Positions 45,098 through 56,168 of a stretch of 60,000 nt of DNA are shown in pieces. The DNA is taken from positions 622,001 to 682,000 of the forward strand of contig OX442315.1 of NCBI GenBank assembly GCA_949358305.1, given 5' to 3'. The notes beneath the pieces were generated by a model. That model saw nothing but the letters and a program-made list of their open reading frames with translations. It made no database searches and was not told where the DNA came from. The stretch comes from Strigamia acuminata (lineage: Eukaryota; Arthropoda; Chilopoda; Geophilomorpha; Linotaeniidae). How positions within the stretch are numbered: position 1 is the stretch's first letter; every line of letters begins with the position of its first letter. A program made the translations under genes and the position numbers.

Positions 45098-48000
45098 ATG
45101 TCTTTAAAAGACAATGGAAGATTGTTTCAAACCCGAGGACGATTGCCGGGTTTTAAAGCCAATTTGGACAATTGGCATGTTGCGTGTGTGTGCCAAAGGC
45201 GGCAAAAGGTCAGAGGACAGCTCCATGACCCGTCGTATCATGATAATGATACGAATGTACGACAAGATCGGATAATTTGGAATCGCAATGTGGATAAGAT
45301 CCACGTGTTTGGCGGTGAAGCCAATGAGTGCAATGTCAACAAGGACATTTCAGGCGCAAGGGATTGGCAACGCCAAAGGATTCCGCAACATTCTAAGAAT
45401 GGACATGGCAATTTGAGTTATTGCAGGGCATTAAATGCCAAAAACGGACTTTATTGCGGGAACGGACTGGAATCTTCGACGCAGACGTGTGTCACCTGTT
45501 GTTCCAATTGTGGCGGAGTGGGTCATCTCGCCAGGGATTGTCCTTCGGTTTGGGAACAAGGAAATCTCCCCTCATCTGGGATGCGGCAATTAACACAGGC
45601 TTGTGAAAGATTTTGCAGTACAAGGAACTGTTCCGACGTGCACACGGATAAAAAGGAGTCATTTAGCAATAAAGAAAAGGAGAATTTTAGAAATTCTACA
45701 GCCAAGGAAGATAATAGTTTTGGAAATATTATTTGGCATTGTGATAGCCAGGTCTCCAATCATGTGGCATCATGTGAAAAGTGGTTTTGCAATTTTAGGC
45801 CTTTAGATAAATTTGAAAATGATTTAGAAATCATGGGGATTGGTGATATCCGACTGTTCTCTTTAAATGGGAATAAGAAGACAAATTTATTTTTAAAGGA
45901 TGTTTGGTTTGTGCCCAAAAGTGGGAGAAATTTGATTTCTTTGGGACAATTAGATCAAATTGGCCTAACCACTAATATTGCACATGGGAGACTGGCTGTT
46001 TACAAAAATAAAATCAGCAAACCATTTCTGGTGGCACAACGGAATGGGAATAATGAGTTCAAGGTTAATTGTTGCACCATGGTTTCAAATGTGAGTGCAA
46101 CCGCACCCTTTGTAGCAAAGCATGCGGTTGACACAGCTGATTTGAATTCTGATTTTGACAAAAATGTATCGCTATTAACACATTTTATTATTAAGAGTGC
46201 ACTAACTCACAAACCAAATAGTTTGTCTAAAGCGATTGGAGATTCGATCAGGGCAATTTGTGAGGGATACATGTGTAATGCGGGAAAGACAGTGAATAGC
46301 GACGTGCTAAGCACGAACAAGAAAAATCAGAATTGTGAGATGGTTGATTCGAATGGGGTTTCGAATGCCATGGGTAATTTGAGTGAAATCTCAATTAATA
46401 ATGGACAACACGGGAGTTTTGAGAGTTTGAACAAAGTTCAAGTAAATGCTGAAAAGGGGAGCAGGAAGTGTGACCATGCGAATGCTTTTAAATGTAGCAA
46501 TCCCCTTAGTTCTGACATGGCAAATCAGAAATGTTTTCCAAATAGGACTAGAAAGTCTAAGGATTCTGCAGAATTGGGCAGAGTCACAATTACTAACAAT
46601 GAGGGGGAGAAGTCATACAGTATGACTAGGATTGTTAGCAATTGTTTTGAGACCAAGGACGCTAAAGGGATTTTAGGGAAATCCAAGGTTAGGGATAGAA
46701 AAAATAAAGCCCTTCCTCTTGATTTGTGGCAGACGCGTTTTGGACATCTGCATAAAGAGAGCGTTCTTAATATGAACCAGTCAAAGAGTGTTTTTGGCGT
46801 CCTATTAGAGGACAGGGAAATTGCCCCTCATGCATCATGTGTAGCAACAGAAGCTACAAATCCGGATATGCCCCCAACACAGAGAGTGCACCTCGGGAAG
46901 GTTTTAGATTTAATATATCTAAGTGTATGGGATGTCCCACACAAAATGGGAGAACAATACATGGTTTTAGTTGATGATTGTTCGCAGTATATCTGGATTA
47001 GGCATTCAAAGAATGGGAAAGGTATAATTGATATGTTTCAGGATTGGGTAAAGGAAACTGAGCATATACTTGGCAGGAAAGTAAATAGAATTAGTTTGGG
47101 ACATGGGATGGATTATTCCCCAAAAGAATTAATTGAATGGGTTGAAATTGCCGAATGTATCGGGATCGAGATTACAGGAATAGAATCCACCAACCCTGAC
47201 ATTTATTCCATCTCTGATAGCACCAACAATGACATTGTAACGGGGGTAAACACTTTACTACGGGAAAATAGGTTTCCAAACACTTTATGGATGGAACTTG
47301 CCAATACGATGGCATATTTGCGGAATCGTGTTCCAAAAGTGGGTTTACATATGCAGGCCCCTTATAATGTATTGTATTCGCGACCGGTATCAGTGAGACA
47401 CCTTCGGTGTATTGGATCGAAGGTTAGAGTTCTAACTCGTATTAGGAATACGAAACGTCTCAAGCATACCTGGGAGGGCGCATTAGTCGGATATGCTGAT
47501 TTTGAAAAGGCTTATCGGATCTGGGATCCGAAACGAGATAAAGTTTTCTCTTTGGTTAAGTTAACGGTGTACGAACGGGATTATTGGTTCGAGGGGGAAA
47601 TAGAAAACCCTAAGGAAGTTGTTAAAGCGGAAGATAATGATTCTATGGATCCGCACGCTCTTCCTGAGAATGAGACAGAAGAGGTCTCAACCATTGTCGT
47701 ACAGCCTACTTTTCCATCCCCAGAAGTTTCATCTTTAGTAAAGACATTGGAAAAGGAAATTCCCCCAACACCAGTGCATACATTGGTTGGTATAAGCGAG
47801 CCCAAAGTTGTTGAACTAGAGGGGGAAGTGCAAACACTATTTGATGCAAATGAGTGCAAAGCTATTGGAACAGAGGGGGAAATTAAAGGGACCAAGAGAA
47901 AGAAAAGAAAGAATAAACCAAACAAAACAAACAAAGATGTTGTATTAACAACAAAAGTTGATGAATGCCAACCAACAACTTGCGAATCGGTTTTTGATGG

Positions 48001-48115
48001 TTCTATTCCAAGTACCACATATGAAAAAGATTTGAGCTATGAGGGGGAAGACGGAGAAGTAATTTCTGATGGCTCTTTTACCCATGATTGGGAGTATGAT
48101 TGTGATACCTTATGA
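45098..48115 (+). CDS. Gag-protease-integrase-like polyprotein without catalytic residues
   Basis: Start chosen at 45098 (CAACAATG); 1005 residues, fully open. A CCHC knuckle CSNCGGVGHLARDC lies at 45512-45553. The protease-like region has CDSQVSNH where the full-length relative at 48933-55889 has VDTGATDH, so the D(T/S)G triad is changed. The integrase zinc region keeps one His and one Cys; the other ligands are Gln and His. The triad positions read Ser (LSVWD for LDVWG), Gly (for the D of TDNGGEF) and Asp (for the E of VTERAN). Downstream parts remain alignable (NRFPNTLWMELA, GALVGYA, YRIWDP). A 3' acidic tail contains four GAG-GGG-GAA codon triplets. No RT or RNase H. It may be a capsid-type or dominant-interfering protein. 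Confidence 0.82.
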   Translation: MSLKDNGRLFQTRGRLPGFKANLDNWHVACVCQRRQKVRGQLHDPSYHDNDTNVRQDRIIWNRNVDKIHVFGGEANECNVNKDISGARDWQRQRIPQHSKNGHGNLSYCRALNAKNGLYCGNGLESSTQTCVTCCSNCGGVGHLARDCPSVWEQGNLPSSGMRQLTQACERFCSTRNCSDVHTDKKESFSNKEKENFRNSTAKEDNSFGNIIWHCDSQVSNHVASCEKWFCNFRPLDKFENDLEIMGIGDIRLFSLNGNKKTNLFLKDVWFVPKSGRNLISLGQLDQIGLTTNIAHGRLAVYKNKISKPFLVAQRNGNNEFKVNCCTMVSNVSATAPFVAKHAVDTADLNSDFDKNVSLLTHFIIKSALTHKPNSLSKAIGDSIRAICEGYMCNAGKTVNSDVLSTNKKNQNCEMVDSNGVSNAMGNLSEISINNGQHGSFESLNKVQVNAEKGSRKCDHANAFKCSNPLSSDMANQKCFPNRTRKSKDSAELGRVTITNNEGEKSYSMTRIVSNCFETKDAKGILGKSKVRDRKNKALPLDLWQTRFGHLHKESVLNMNQSKSVFGVLLEDREIAPHASCVATEATNPDMPPTQRVHLGKVLDLIYLSVWDVPHKMGEQYMVLVDDCSQYIWIRHSKNGKGIIDMFQDWVKETEHILGRKVNRISLGHGMDYSPKELIEWVEIAECIGIEITGIESTNPDIYSISDSTNNDIVTGVNTLLRENRFPNTLWMELANTMAYLRNRVPKVGLHMQAPYNVLYSRPVSVRHLRCIGSKVRVLTRIRNTKRLKHTWEGALVGYADFEKAYRIWDPKRDKVFSLVKLTVYERDYWFEGEIENPKEVVKAEDNDSMDPHALPENETEEVSTIVVQPTFPSPEVSSLVKTLEKEIPPTPVHTLVGISEPKVVELEGEVQTLFDANECKAIGTEGEIKGTKRKKRKNKPNKTNKDVVLTTKVDECQPTTCESVFDGSIPSTTYEKDLSYEGEDGEVISDGSFTHDWEYDCDTL

Positions 48116-48277
48116 TTGGAATTTAGGAAGCGGAATGATCGGCTTGTGATTGGCAATCAGACCATCACGTGGGATGATGAGTTTATGTATGTTAAGTGAT
48201 AGAACTTTTCTCACGTGTATTTCTTTTTCGTTTAAGATTTAGAATCTATTTTTTCAAATGATTGGACAGAGGGGGAA

Positions 48278-48617
48278 TGTTAAGAATCAATGTGTCCAAC
48301 CTTTTGAGCTATGTGTTTTGCCTCTTAGTTCATCATTAATGTTATTTAACTGTATGGCTCCAATGGAGCTCTGTATATATTTATTGTTATGATTTGTTCT
48401 TTTAGTATTATATAACTTGTGTTTACAAATCCTGTATTATATATGATTTGTCCTGTTACCTGTATGAGACTTGTTCTGTACATTTTATAGAGTGAAGTCA
48501 CTCTTCATGCCAAACAGTGAATAAACTGGCAGCCATCTTTGTTGGCTTGTTTGCCAAAGTTAAACATGATGTCTTCTGTCCACTCAACACTCACCCAGCA
48601 CTCGGTAGAACTCAACA
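48278..48617 (+). repeat. 3' LTR of copia element N
   Basis: Starts TGTTAAGAATC right after GAGGGGGAA and ends CTCAACA before the TGATG target copy. Confidence 0.95.
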
Positions 48618-48932
48618 TGATGACGTAGGCGGAAGTGAATGGGGTGATGACGTAGTTGGACAGGATCGTGTGAACGAGCGCCAAGATGGCGATAGCCAGC
48701 ACCTGACAAATGACAACAGAAACGGAAATGGATGAGATAGGATGAGAAATTACCAATTTATTACTGTTCTGTGCTTACAAGAGCAAGGATTCGGAAAATT
48801 CCATTGGCTTGTTTAATCCATTCGAATTTGATTTTGTCACTAATTGCCATTCTTTTAGATCGTTTTTAACAAGCTCTACTTTTTTTTTTAACAATGCTGT
48901 GTGTGCGTGCGGGCGCTGTGTGATGTTATTGT

Positions 48933-49400
48933 TGAAGAGTTGTGATGGCCTATGCGCTGCCTAAATAACTCGAAACATCGTTTTCTGCTTGGCGGATAAA
49001 TCGGACACGCGTCCGCCATCTTTTATTACAAAAGGTGTAGTAAAAATCACTTGAGTTCGAGGCTAATTGTCCTCGACCTCGTACAAAACAAAAGACAGAA
49101 CGAATCATTGTCTTTACACAATGATCCATTCTTTACATTAAGAGCAGGCCAAGTTAATCAATAAACTTGATCCAAAACAAAGCAAACAATAAGTGCTCTT
49201 TAGAGCGGATGACAATGTGAGATGTGTTATCGCAAATAATGATCGGTCGCGGTACCGTAACACGCATTGAATAAAAACCAGGATTGACCGATCACATGAA
49301 CAGGTCTAGAAGCAATAACACATCAAATGCACTAAGCCGTAAAGGTGCATTTAACTTCACACGCGCGCACGGGGACAAACAGCAAAACATCAACCCAACA
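48933..49400 (-). repeat. 3' LTR of copia element F
   Basis: Matches 55422-55889 over 468 bp with no difference seen. Includes CCGCCATCTTTT near 49014. Confidence 0.94.
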
Positions 49401-49417
49401 AATCCCCCTTTGTTTAG

Positions 49418-52400
49418 CTATTTGTCTATCACAAAAATGTACTCGCACAGCGCGTTCAACCGGGACTTTGCTAACCATTTCGTTAGGATATCCGCGACAT
49501 TTAATTCGCCGGAAACATGCTCGATCAAAAACGTTCCTTTCTCAAACCAATCTCTAACGAAATGGAGCTTCACGTCTATATGTTTATTTGCCCTGTTCTC
49601 GATCCTATTCTTACAGTATTGGATAGCCGGCTGGCTATCCGCAAAAACACAGGGCGTATTTCGCTCGAGACAAAACATTATCTTCGCGTCGTAAAGGCGC
49701 TCGAGCCAAATAACTTCTTTCACCCCATCGACCACGGCGAGAAATTCGCTCTCCATGATCGACAGGGAGGTCATCGATTGTTTGTGGCAATTCCACGAGA
49801 TGGGAATGCCACCCATATAGACAATATGTCCCCCAAAGCTTCGTTGTCTGTCTTGATCTAGGGCAAACGACGCGTCGGTGTAAACTGTCAAATTCTCGTT
49901 TTTACAGTTCGATAAGTTAATCGAATAATTCGACGTGGTGGCCAAATATCGCAGGACCTGCAGTAACATATTGACATGGCGCGGCGAATGCGTCTCGTTA
50001 TACTGGGAAAGCACTATTACTGAAAACAGTATGTCGGGTCTGGTTCGGCTGACGATGAACAATAGACTTCCGACCAGAGATCTGTACGGGAATGAAGTAT
50101 CGACTTTTTCCCCGGTTCTTACACTTTGAATCATGGTTCCCGGGGTTACTGGAACTTTTACTCGATGGCACGAGTCAATCCCGTATGCTTTACAAAGCTT
50201 TTCAATATATTTCCGTTGGTGGATTTTAATCATGCCCCCGGACCTATCAAACTCGATTCCTAAAAGTAAAGTTACGGGTCCCAGACTCACTACTTCAAAC
50301 GATTCCCGTAACCACTTCAAAACGCATTGTTCCACATAGTCATCCTTCGAGAATAGCACGATATCGTCCACGTAGAAGATGACTATCGCGTCGTTGTCTA
50401 GGGCATAGACACAGTTTAAACCCAACAACGGTTGAAAGCCCAATTCAAGTAGTCGTATGTGGAGGACCTGGTACCACATACGACCGGACTGGTGTAATCC
50501 ATAAAGTGCTTTTAAAAGCATCCAGCATTTATGCTTATTATGGGCGGTACGATATCCCTTGGGGATCTCCATGTACTGTACCGTATCGAGGTCCCCGTAA
50601 AGGTACGCGGCCTTGATATCCAGGTGTAAATCCCGCCATCCCTTGAGTATTACCAAAGTGCAAAAGAACACTATCACTAGCACAAAGTTGACGACGGGGG
50701 AGAACACCTCCGTAAAGTCAACTCCGGGCTTTTGCTTAAAGCCCTGTGCGACGAGTCGGGCTCGGTAGCGTTGGATAACACCCGTGTGGTCGCGTTTCAT
50801 TTTGTATATCCATTTCGATCCCAAGAGAGTCGTACCCTCGTCTAAAGTTGTTTTGTCAACTTCCTTGTAAACCGTTCTTTCATCGAACACATCAATTTCC
50901 TCTCTCATGGCTTTTATCCAATCAGGACGCTTGATGTGGTACATGGCTTCTTCGTAGGTTTCTGGCTCGACGGCACAGAAACCTGCAAACCCTAACGGTT
51001 CACCGTCCCCCTCTAATGTCTTAAAGTCAAATAAGGTCGCATCATATGCGTACCCTTCTTCATCGCACCACCGTGCGATATCAACTCGACTTCTTATCTT
51101 GTCCTTTAAGGGCGTGATGTAAACAACATCTATTTGTCCCGCCGTCGCTCCGTCTTTACGGACGGATGCGCGTCGTTCCCATTCCGCCATATTTAACGGC
51201 AGTAGTTCCGGATGTAACATCACGTTCCCTTTCTTTTTCTTTGATCGTGATCCACGCCGTGTTTGAATCCCAGGAGGAATTTCAGGTTCCCCATCATTGT
51301 CAGGATAGATGTTGAAGTAATTCCCATCATCCCCCTTCGCCCCACCAATTTCTTCAACAGGCTCATCCCCTGTATCCCCATCCCCAAGAATAGGGTTCCC
51401 CTCAACGGGCATAAGTGGGGGTTGCTGAGCTGCCTGTTTAGCGACTGGCCTCAATTCAGGTCTAAAAGTAGGCTTTGGGGTCGTGGGCAATGCGGGTTTC
51501 ACTTTTTGCTGCGGAACAGGTTGTGGAACTTCCTGTATCGCAGGAGGGGGTTTCGGAATCCCCGGAACTTCTAGGACTTTCAGGATCTCCGGAGCTTCCT
51601 TAATTATTGGGTCGGCAGCAACACTGTCGTTGTCAGAAAATGACCCATTGAACGAGTCCGAACTCGACGTATCAAAGTCATCCTCAAGTTCAGGCGGCGT
51701 GGCCGTCCCTAATTCAAACCAGAAATTGTTCTCAAATATCTTGACGTGTTTAGACAAAAACACCTGATTTTTATTCGGATCCCAAATTCTATAGCCGCGT
51801 GTAGAAGCGGCGTACCCAACTAATGCCCCAGCCCATGCCCTGTCTTGTAATTTCCCACCCCGAGTCTGAGATGGGATATGGACATAAGTTAATGAGCCAA
51901 TGCACTTGACATGGAGAAGGGACAATTTCTTATTATAAAACACAGAATAAGGTGTTTTCCCACCAATTCCCGTATGTGGAAAACGGTTTTTCAGATATAC
52001 AACTGAAACGGCAAGCTCTGCCCATAAAGTGGCGGGAAATTTATTCTCAAAAAGAAGTGCCCGAGTACCATTAAGAATGGTACGGTTCGCCCGTTCGGTG
52101 ACCGAATTCATTTCTGGGCTGTATGCATTAGTCCTCATACACTTAAGCCCAATTGTCGCCACATAATTGTCCCATTGTCTAGATATGAACTCCCCTCCAT
52201 TATCAGTTTTTATGGCCTTTACCTTCTTAGAGGTCGTTCGCTCAACTTCAAGTAGCCACCGCTTGAAATGTCCTAAAACGTCACTTTTCCGTTTCATGAT
52301 AATTATCCACATAAAGCGGGAAAAATCATCGATGAGAATGAGATAATAGTACGCCCCACCCAATGTTTGAACTGGAGCGGGGCCCCACACGTCTAAGTGC

Positions 52401-54301
52401 ACTATTTCCAAAATACTTTTTGTCGTAATTCCAATTATTGGGGGAAAACTAGCACGTGTGCTCTTCGCCCTGGCGCAAGAGTCACACGTCGACAACTCCT
52501 TATTCGAGAGTTTCAGCCCAAAAACATCAGTTGACTTTTCTAAACCCGCAATTCCCTTTGCATTTAAATGCCCTAAGCGGGAGTGCCAAATGTCCATCGT
52601 TTGAGCCTTATCTTTCTTGTCAAAAGTTTTAACCCCATTAGTAGAATTTTTCCCATTCTCTGCATTGTCTGCTTTGTTCTGCACAATTGAACTTGCCTCC
52701 TTAGAGGCATTGGCAGTCTTTGCCTTGATTTTATTCGAAACATTCGCTTGCGCATTAGTCGTAACATTCGCAGGCGCGTTGTTCGCAACACTCGCTTGCC
52801 CCTTTATCGCTGGTGCAGGTTTCCCTGACTCACTCGAATTTTGGGTTAATGCGTCCTTAAAACTAGGGTATGTTAGTATCGAATTTACAACTTCATCGCC
52901 TTTTATAAGCGGACTAGAAGACAATGTCGCAGCCTGTTGCGCAGGTAATGCGGCAGTGTTCACAGGAGAAATACGACAATTGACCTTATACATCCGATCA
53001 CTCGTGCGTTCCGCAGTGATGGAAGGGTCATCAATTTTGTCGTTATAAATAACCATTTTGCCATTTTTAATCATGGTCGTTGCCCCAGCTTCATCCGTGC
53101 GACCCAACGAAATCAAATTCTTCCTAAAGTTGGGTGCATAAAATACATTTTGCAATGTAAGTGCACGGGTGCGGGTTCCGTAAATCGATGTCAATGTCAC
53201 ATTTCCTATTCCTTCGATTCTCGACTTTCCTTCTCCCTGTTGCACGTGGCCAGTTAATGGCTTGAAGTCGGAGAACCAGTCTTTGTTGAAGGAGAAATGG
53301 TCCGTCGCCCCTGTGTCGACGTACCATTGCGAATCATAATTCGCGTGAGACACGTGGGAAGCCGGCACAGGGGGTTGTTGTTGAAGCCAAATCGCCGCAG
53401 AGTAATAAGAGACTGGAGAGTCGCTGAATATGTCAGCCTGTGTGACAGCGGCCTTTTGCTGGCCCCTTCCACGTCCCTTGCCCCGTGGATTGCCTCTAAA
53501 TTGTCCAGTTTGGTTCCCTTTTGGTTGGAATTGCTGTTTCGGCGGAGTAGGGCATTCACGGGCGAAGTGGCCCGTCCCACCGCAAGTAAAACAGATGCGT
53601 GGGCCGCCGGGTGCATTGCCACCACGTCCACGTTGTCTTCCGCCTTGGTTAAAGAAAGCGCCAGTGCTCTCCAATGGCGTCTTGGAAGGCACGCCAAACT
53701 CGTCGGTCGTTACATGCAAGCGGTTGTATTCGCCTACCAGGCGTTCCTTGACCGCTGCTGCCGTGAACTCTGCGTCACCCCAGTGATAAACCGTCTGCTT
53801 GACCGGTTCGTATTGGGGTGGCAACAGATCGAGGTATTGAAAGGCGTGAAACTCGTCCGTAATGTTTATCTTGACGTCGGCAAGTTGCACGACCTTTCGG
53901 TCAACTCGTGCGGTGAAAACGAACATTTCTTCGTTTTCATGCAACCGCATGTCCAAAAATTCCCGGCGAAGACGGGCTTTACGTGCCCGTGTCGTGGGCT
54001 GGTAGGCAGCTTTCAGTGCCTCCCACACCTCCTTAGCAGTGGCTTGGGCGACAGCCACGACCTGTTGGGCCTCGCCGCAAGCCAAACAAATGGTGGAGCG
54101 AGCCCGTTCTTCGCCTTTCTCAAAGTCCCTTGTCTCTCGAAACGGTGATCCGGCCGGCGGCTCTTTGGTCTTGCCGGTTACGTGGCCCCAAACACCGTAC
54201 GATTGGAGGAGGAGCTGGACTTGTACGCTCCAAGTCGGGTAGTCGGTACCATCCTACTTTCTCACGTCCTTATAATCGTCGTGGCGCTCATATGACGCCA
54301 T
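49418..54301 (-). pseudogene. Gag-Pol polyprotein of copia element F, one early TAG
   Basis: Order Gag, CCHC (CFTCGGTGHFAREC), protease (VDTGATDH), integrase (HHCC region ending CDSCARAK; D,D,E in LDVWG, TDNGGEF and VTERAN), RT (HLDIKAAYLYGDL, FYVDDIVLF) and RNase H (YTDASFALDQ, ADSQPAIQY, KHIDVKLHF). Integrase before RT is the copia order. The likely ATG is at 54301 (MASYERHDD), but codon 16 is TAG (54254-54256). Past it the frame is open for 1600 codons, with the usual copia Gag start (DGTDYPTW, GVWGHVTGK). One stop in an otherwise perfect frame suggests a very recent loss or a sequence error. Confidence 0.9.
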
Positions 54302-55421
54302 TTCGGGAAAATTTGCGACGAAATTCAGTGAAGAACTGAAGCACAAAACACACAAATCACGTAAATTCGTCGCACGGATGTACAAATAGCCCCCAAAAGG
54401 CAAGGAGAGCAATATACACTTCCCGGGGGTCAATCCTTTTAAGAAGGAGAAAATACTTCAATTGGGTACTCTCCCAGCTTCCGATCGAGTCACCTAGTGC
54501 CCGCGGGACGACTGGCTTGCCACGAGACAGCCCCAGTTGAAAATGAGACCCTGCGTGCCCGAATGGACGAAGAGCAGGGAATATGCTATAGGCCCAATAC
54601 AAAAACTTAAATCTAACAGAGTTTCACGACAAAATTTAAAAAAATACACTTTCTGCTGTGAAGCTGTCCAATTACGGGATCCTAGTGCCGTAATTGGTTC
54701 CCACGATGCGTAGAACGTCGGCTTGACGTTATCGGTGCACGGACATGGGCTGACGTGCTTCCACACGCACACTTCCGTGCTTATGTGGGAAAAAAAAACG
54801 ATTTAAATCGGCGGTGCGCACGTCGCGCCTTCGTGAAACGAACTCCGGGGTCCGAAACACGGTAATCAATGCCTGCACACACGCTTACCGTGTGCAGGAC
54901 TTCTCGTTGGCTACAGACCTCTCTGTATGCTGTCAAAATCGTCGTTCGCGACGATAAATCCAAAAAGAAAATGGCCGCCGTTGCGAAAATCTTCCGTGAT
55001 GGCGTCCAAACGTGCTTATTTCGCACAAAATCGACAAATAAAGTTCCTACCGTCGTTTGTATCCTTGTTGTGTGCTTATTTGTGCACACAACACTGATGA
55101 AAATTCCCACGAAGCGATTCTCGTCGCACACACACGTAGAAATTCTCGAAACACAAATCTCGACCGTCGTTTATTTGCACGACGTCGAGACGACGAAAAA
55201 AAACACTAATCCGCGACGAAATTGTCCGTAGATGTTCCGCCGATACCAAGGAATCGTCCGCACACGTTGTCGCGACGATTCTGCGTTGAAATCCGCACCA
55301 AACACTCGCTTTTACGACGAGCTGGGCGGGCGCACACTCGGCGACTTCTCGTAGTCGCAAAATGGCCGTTTCTTCTCCAAAAACGTCGTTGCCAGATCGT
55401 TTTTACCCTCTGCTACCACTT
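54302..55421 (-). other. Leader of copia element F
   Basis: A 1.1-kb GC-richer leader between the 5' LTR and the gag ATG. It starts with the TGGTAGCAGAGGG primer-binding site at its right end. No convincing ORF. Confidence 0.7.
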
Positions 55422-55889
55422 TGAAGAGTTGTGATGGCCTATGCGCTGCCTAAATAACTCGAAACATCGTTTTCTGCTTGGCGGATAAATCGGACACGCG
55501 TCCGCCATCTTTTATTACAAAAGGTGTAGTAAAAATCACTTGAGTTCGAGGCTAATTGTCCTCGACCTCGTACAAAACAAAAGACAGAACGAATCATTGT
55601 CTTTACACAATGATCCATTCTTTACATTAAGAGCAGGCCAAGTTAATCAATAAACTTGATCCAAAACAAAGCAAACAATAAGTGCTCTTTAGAGCGGATG
55701 ACAATGTGAGATGTGTTATCGCAAATAATGATCGGTCGCGGTACCGTAACACGCATTGAATAAAAACCAGGATTGACCGATCACATGAACAGGTCTAGAA
55801 GCAATAACACATCAAATGCACTAAGCCGTAAAGGTGCATTTAACTTCACACGCGCGCACGGGGACAAACAGCAAAACATCAACCCAACA
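55422..55889 (-). repeat. 5' LTR of copia element F
   Basis: On the plus strand runs from TGAAGAGTTGTGATGG to ATCAACCCAACA; followed by the ATTGT target copy. Confidence 0.94.
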
Positions 55890-55964
55890 ATTGTTTCAAT
55901 GAAACAGCGCATTGCAATTCAATACATCAATGTTAGTGGCTTGTGCTTATATTTCTTTCTTTCA

Positions 55965-56168
55965 AATATTTCTTTTTGCGTATAAATAAGCGAGAATTAA
56001 AGCTTTTATTCATGTTATGTTTCTTATTTCAGAGATCAATTAAGACATAGCGGTACATATAATTTAAAACGGAAAAGAATACAAAAATAAGAAACAAGAG
56101 GAGATCAGGCAAAGGTCAGGCATGAATTTTGGAATTACAAAAATGTTCATTATGAATAAACACGACAT
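55965..56168. repeat. Duplicated segment, matched at 40978-41175
   Basis: Second copy of the ~195-bp segment, carrying an extra GAGAATTAAAGCTTTTATT-type insertion. It is the right edge of the duplicated block as far as it can be followed. Confidence 0.9.

Larger units (their letters stand above)
42989..48617 (+). mobile_element. Copia-type element N (non-autonomous, recent)
   Basis: 340-bp LTRs at 42989-43328 and 48278-48617 appear identical and are flanked by TGATG (42984-42988 and 48618-48622). The primer-binding site TGGTAGCAGAGGATGG follows the 5' LTR at 43330, resembling the initiator-Met type of copia. The polypurine tract GAGGGGGAA abuts the 3' LTR. The interior is a ~1.75-kb leader and one ORF with protease- and integrase-like regions. 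RT and RNase H are absent, so transposition must use another element's enzymes. Confidence 0.93.
42298..48850 (-). pseudogene. Four-helix membrane protein, copy 2 (broken)
   Basis: Minus-strand exons: 48779-48850, exon 2 split into 48618-48702 and 42673-42988, then 42501-42620 and 42298-42435. Exon 2 is interrupted by a 5.6-kb copia element with TGATG duplication. The exon-2 donor is changed: ACCACG|GTATTTT in copy 1 reads ACCACG|ATATTTT here. Exon 2 lacks the 14-codon palindromic insert of copy 1, has a 27-bp tandem duplication around the insertion site, and exon 4 has two extra codons plus one in-frame substitution block. Intron 3 is only 65 bp, so copy 1's long intron 3 is derived. Confidence 0.88.
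48933..55889 (-). mobile_element. Copia-type element F (full-length, one stop)
   Basis: 468-bp LTRs at 55422-55889 (5') and 48933-49400 (3') in minus orientation appear identical (TGTTGGGTTGATG ... AACTCTTCA) and are flanked by ATTGT (48928-48932 and 55890-55894). The primer-binding site, read on the minus strand next to 55422, is TGGTAGCAGAGGG, shared with element N. A polypurine tract AAAGGGGGATT precedes the 3' LTR. It interrupted the sequence upstream of membrane-protein copy 2. Confidence 0.94.
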
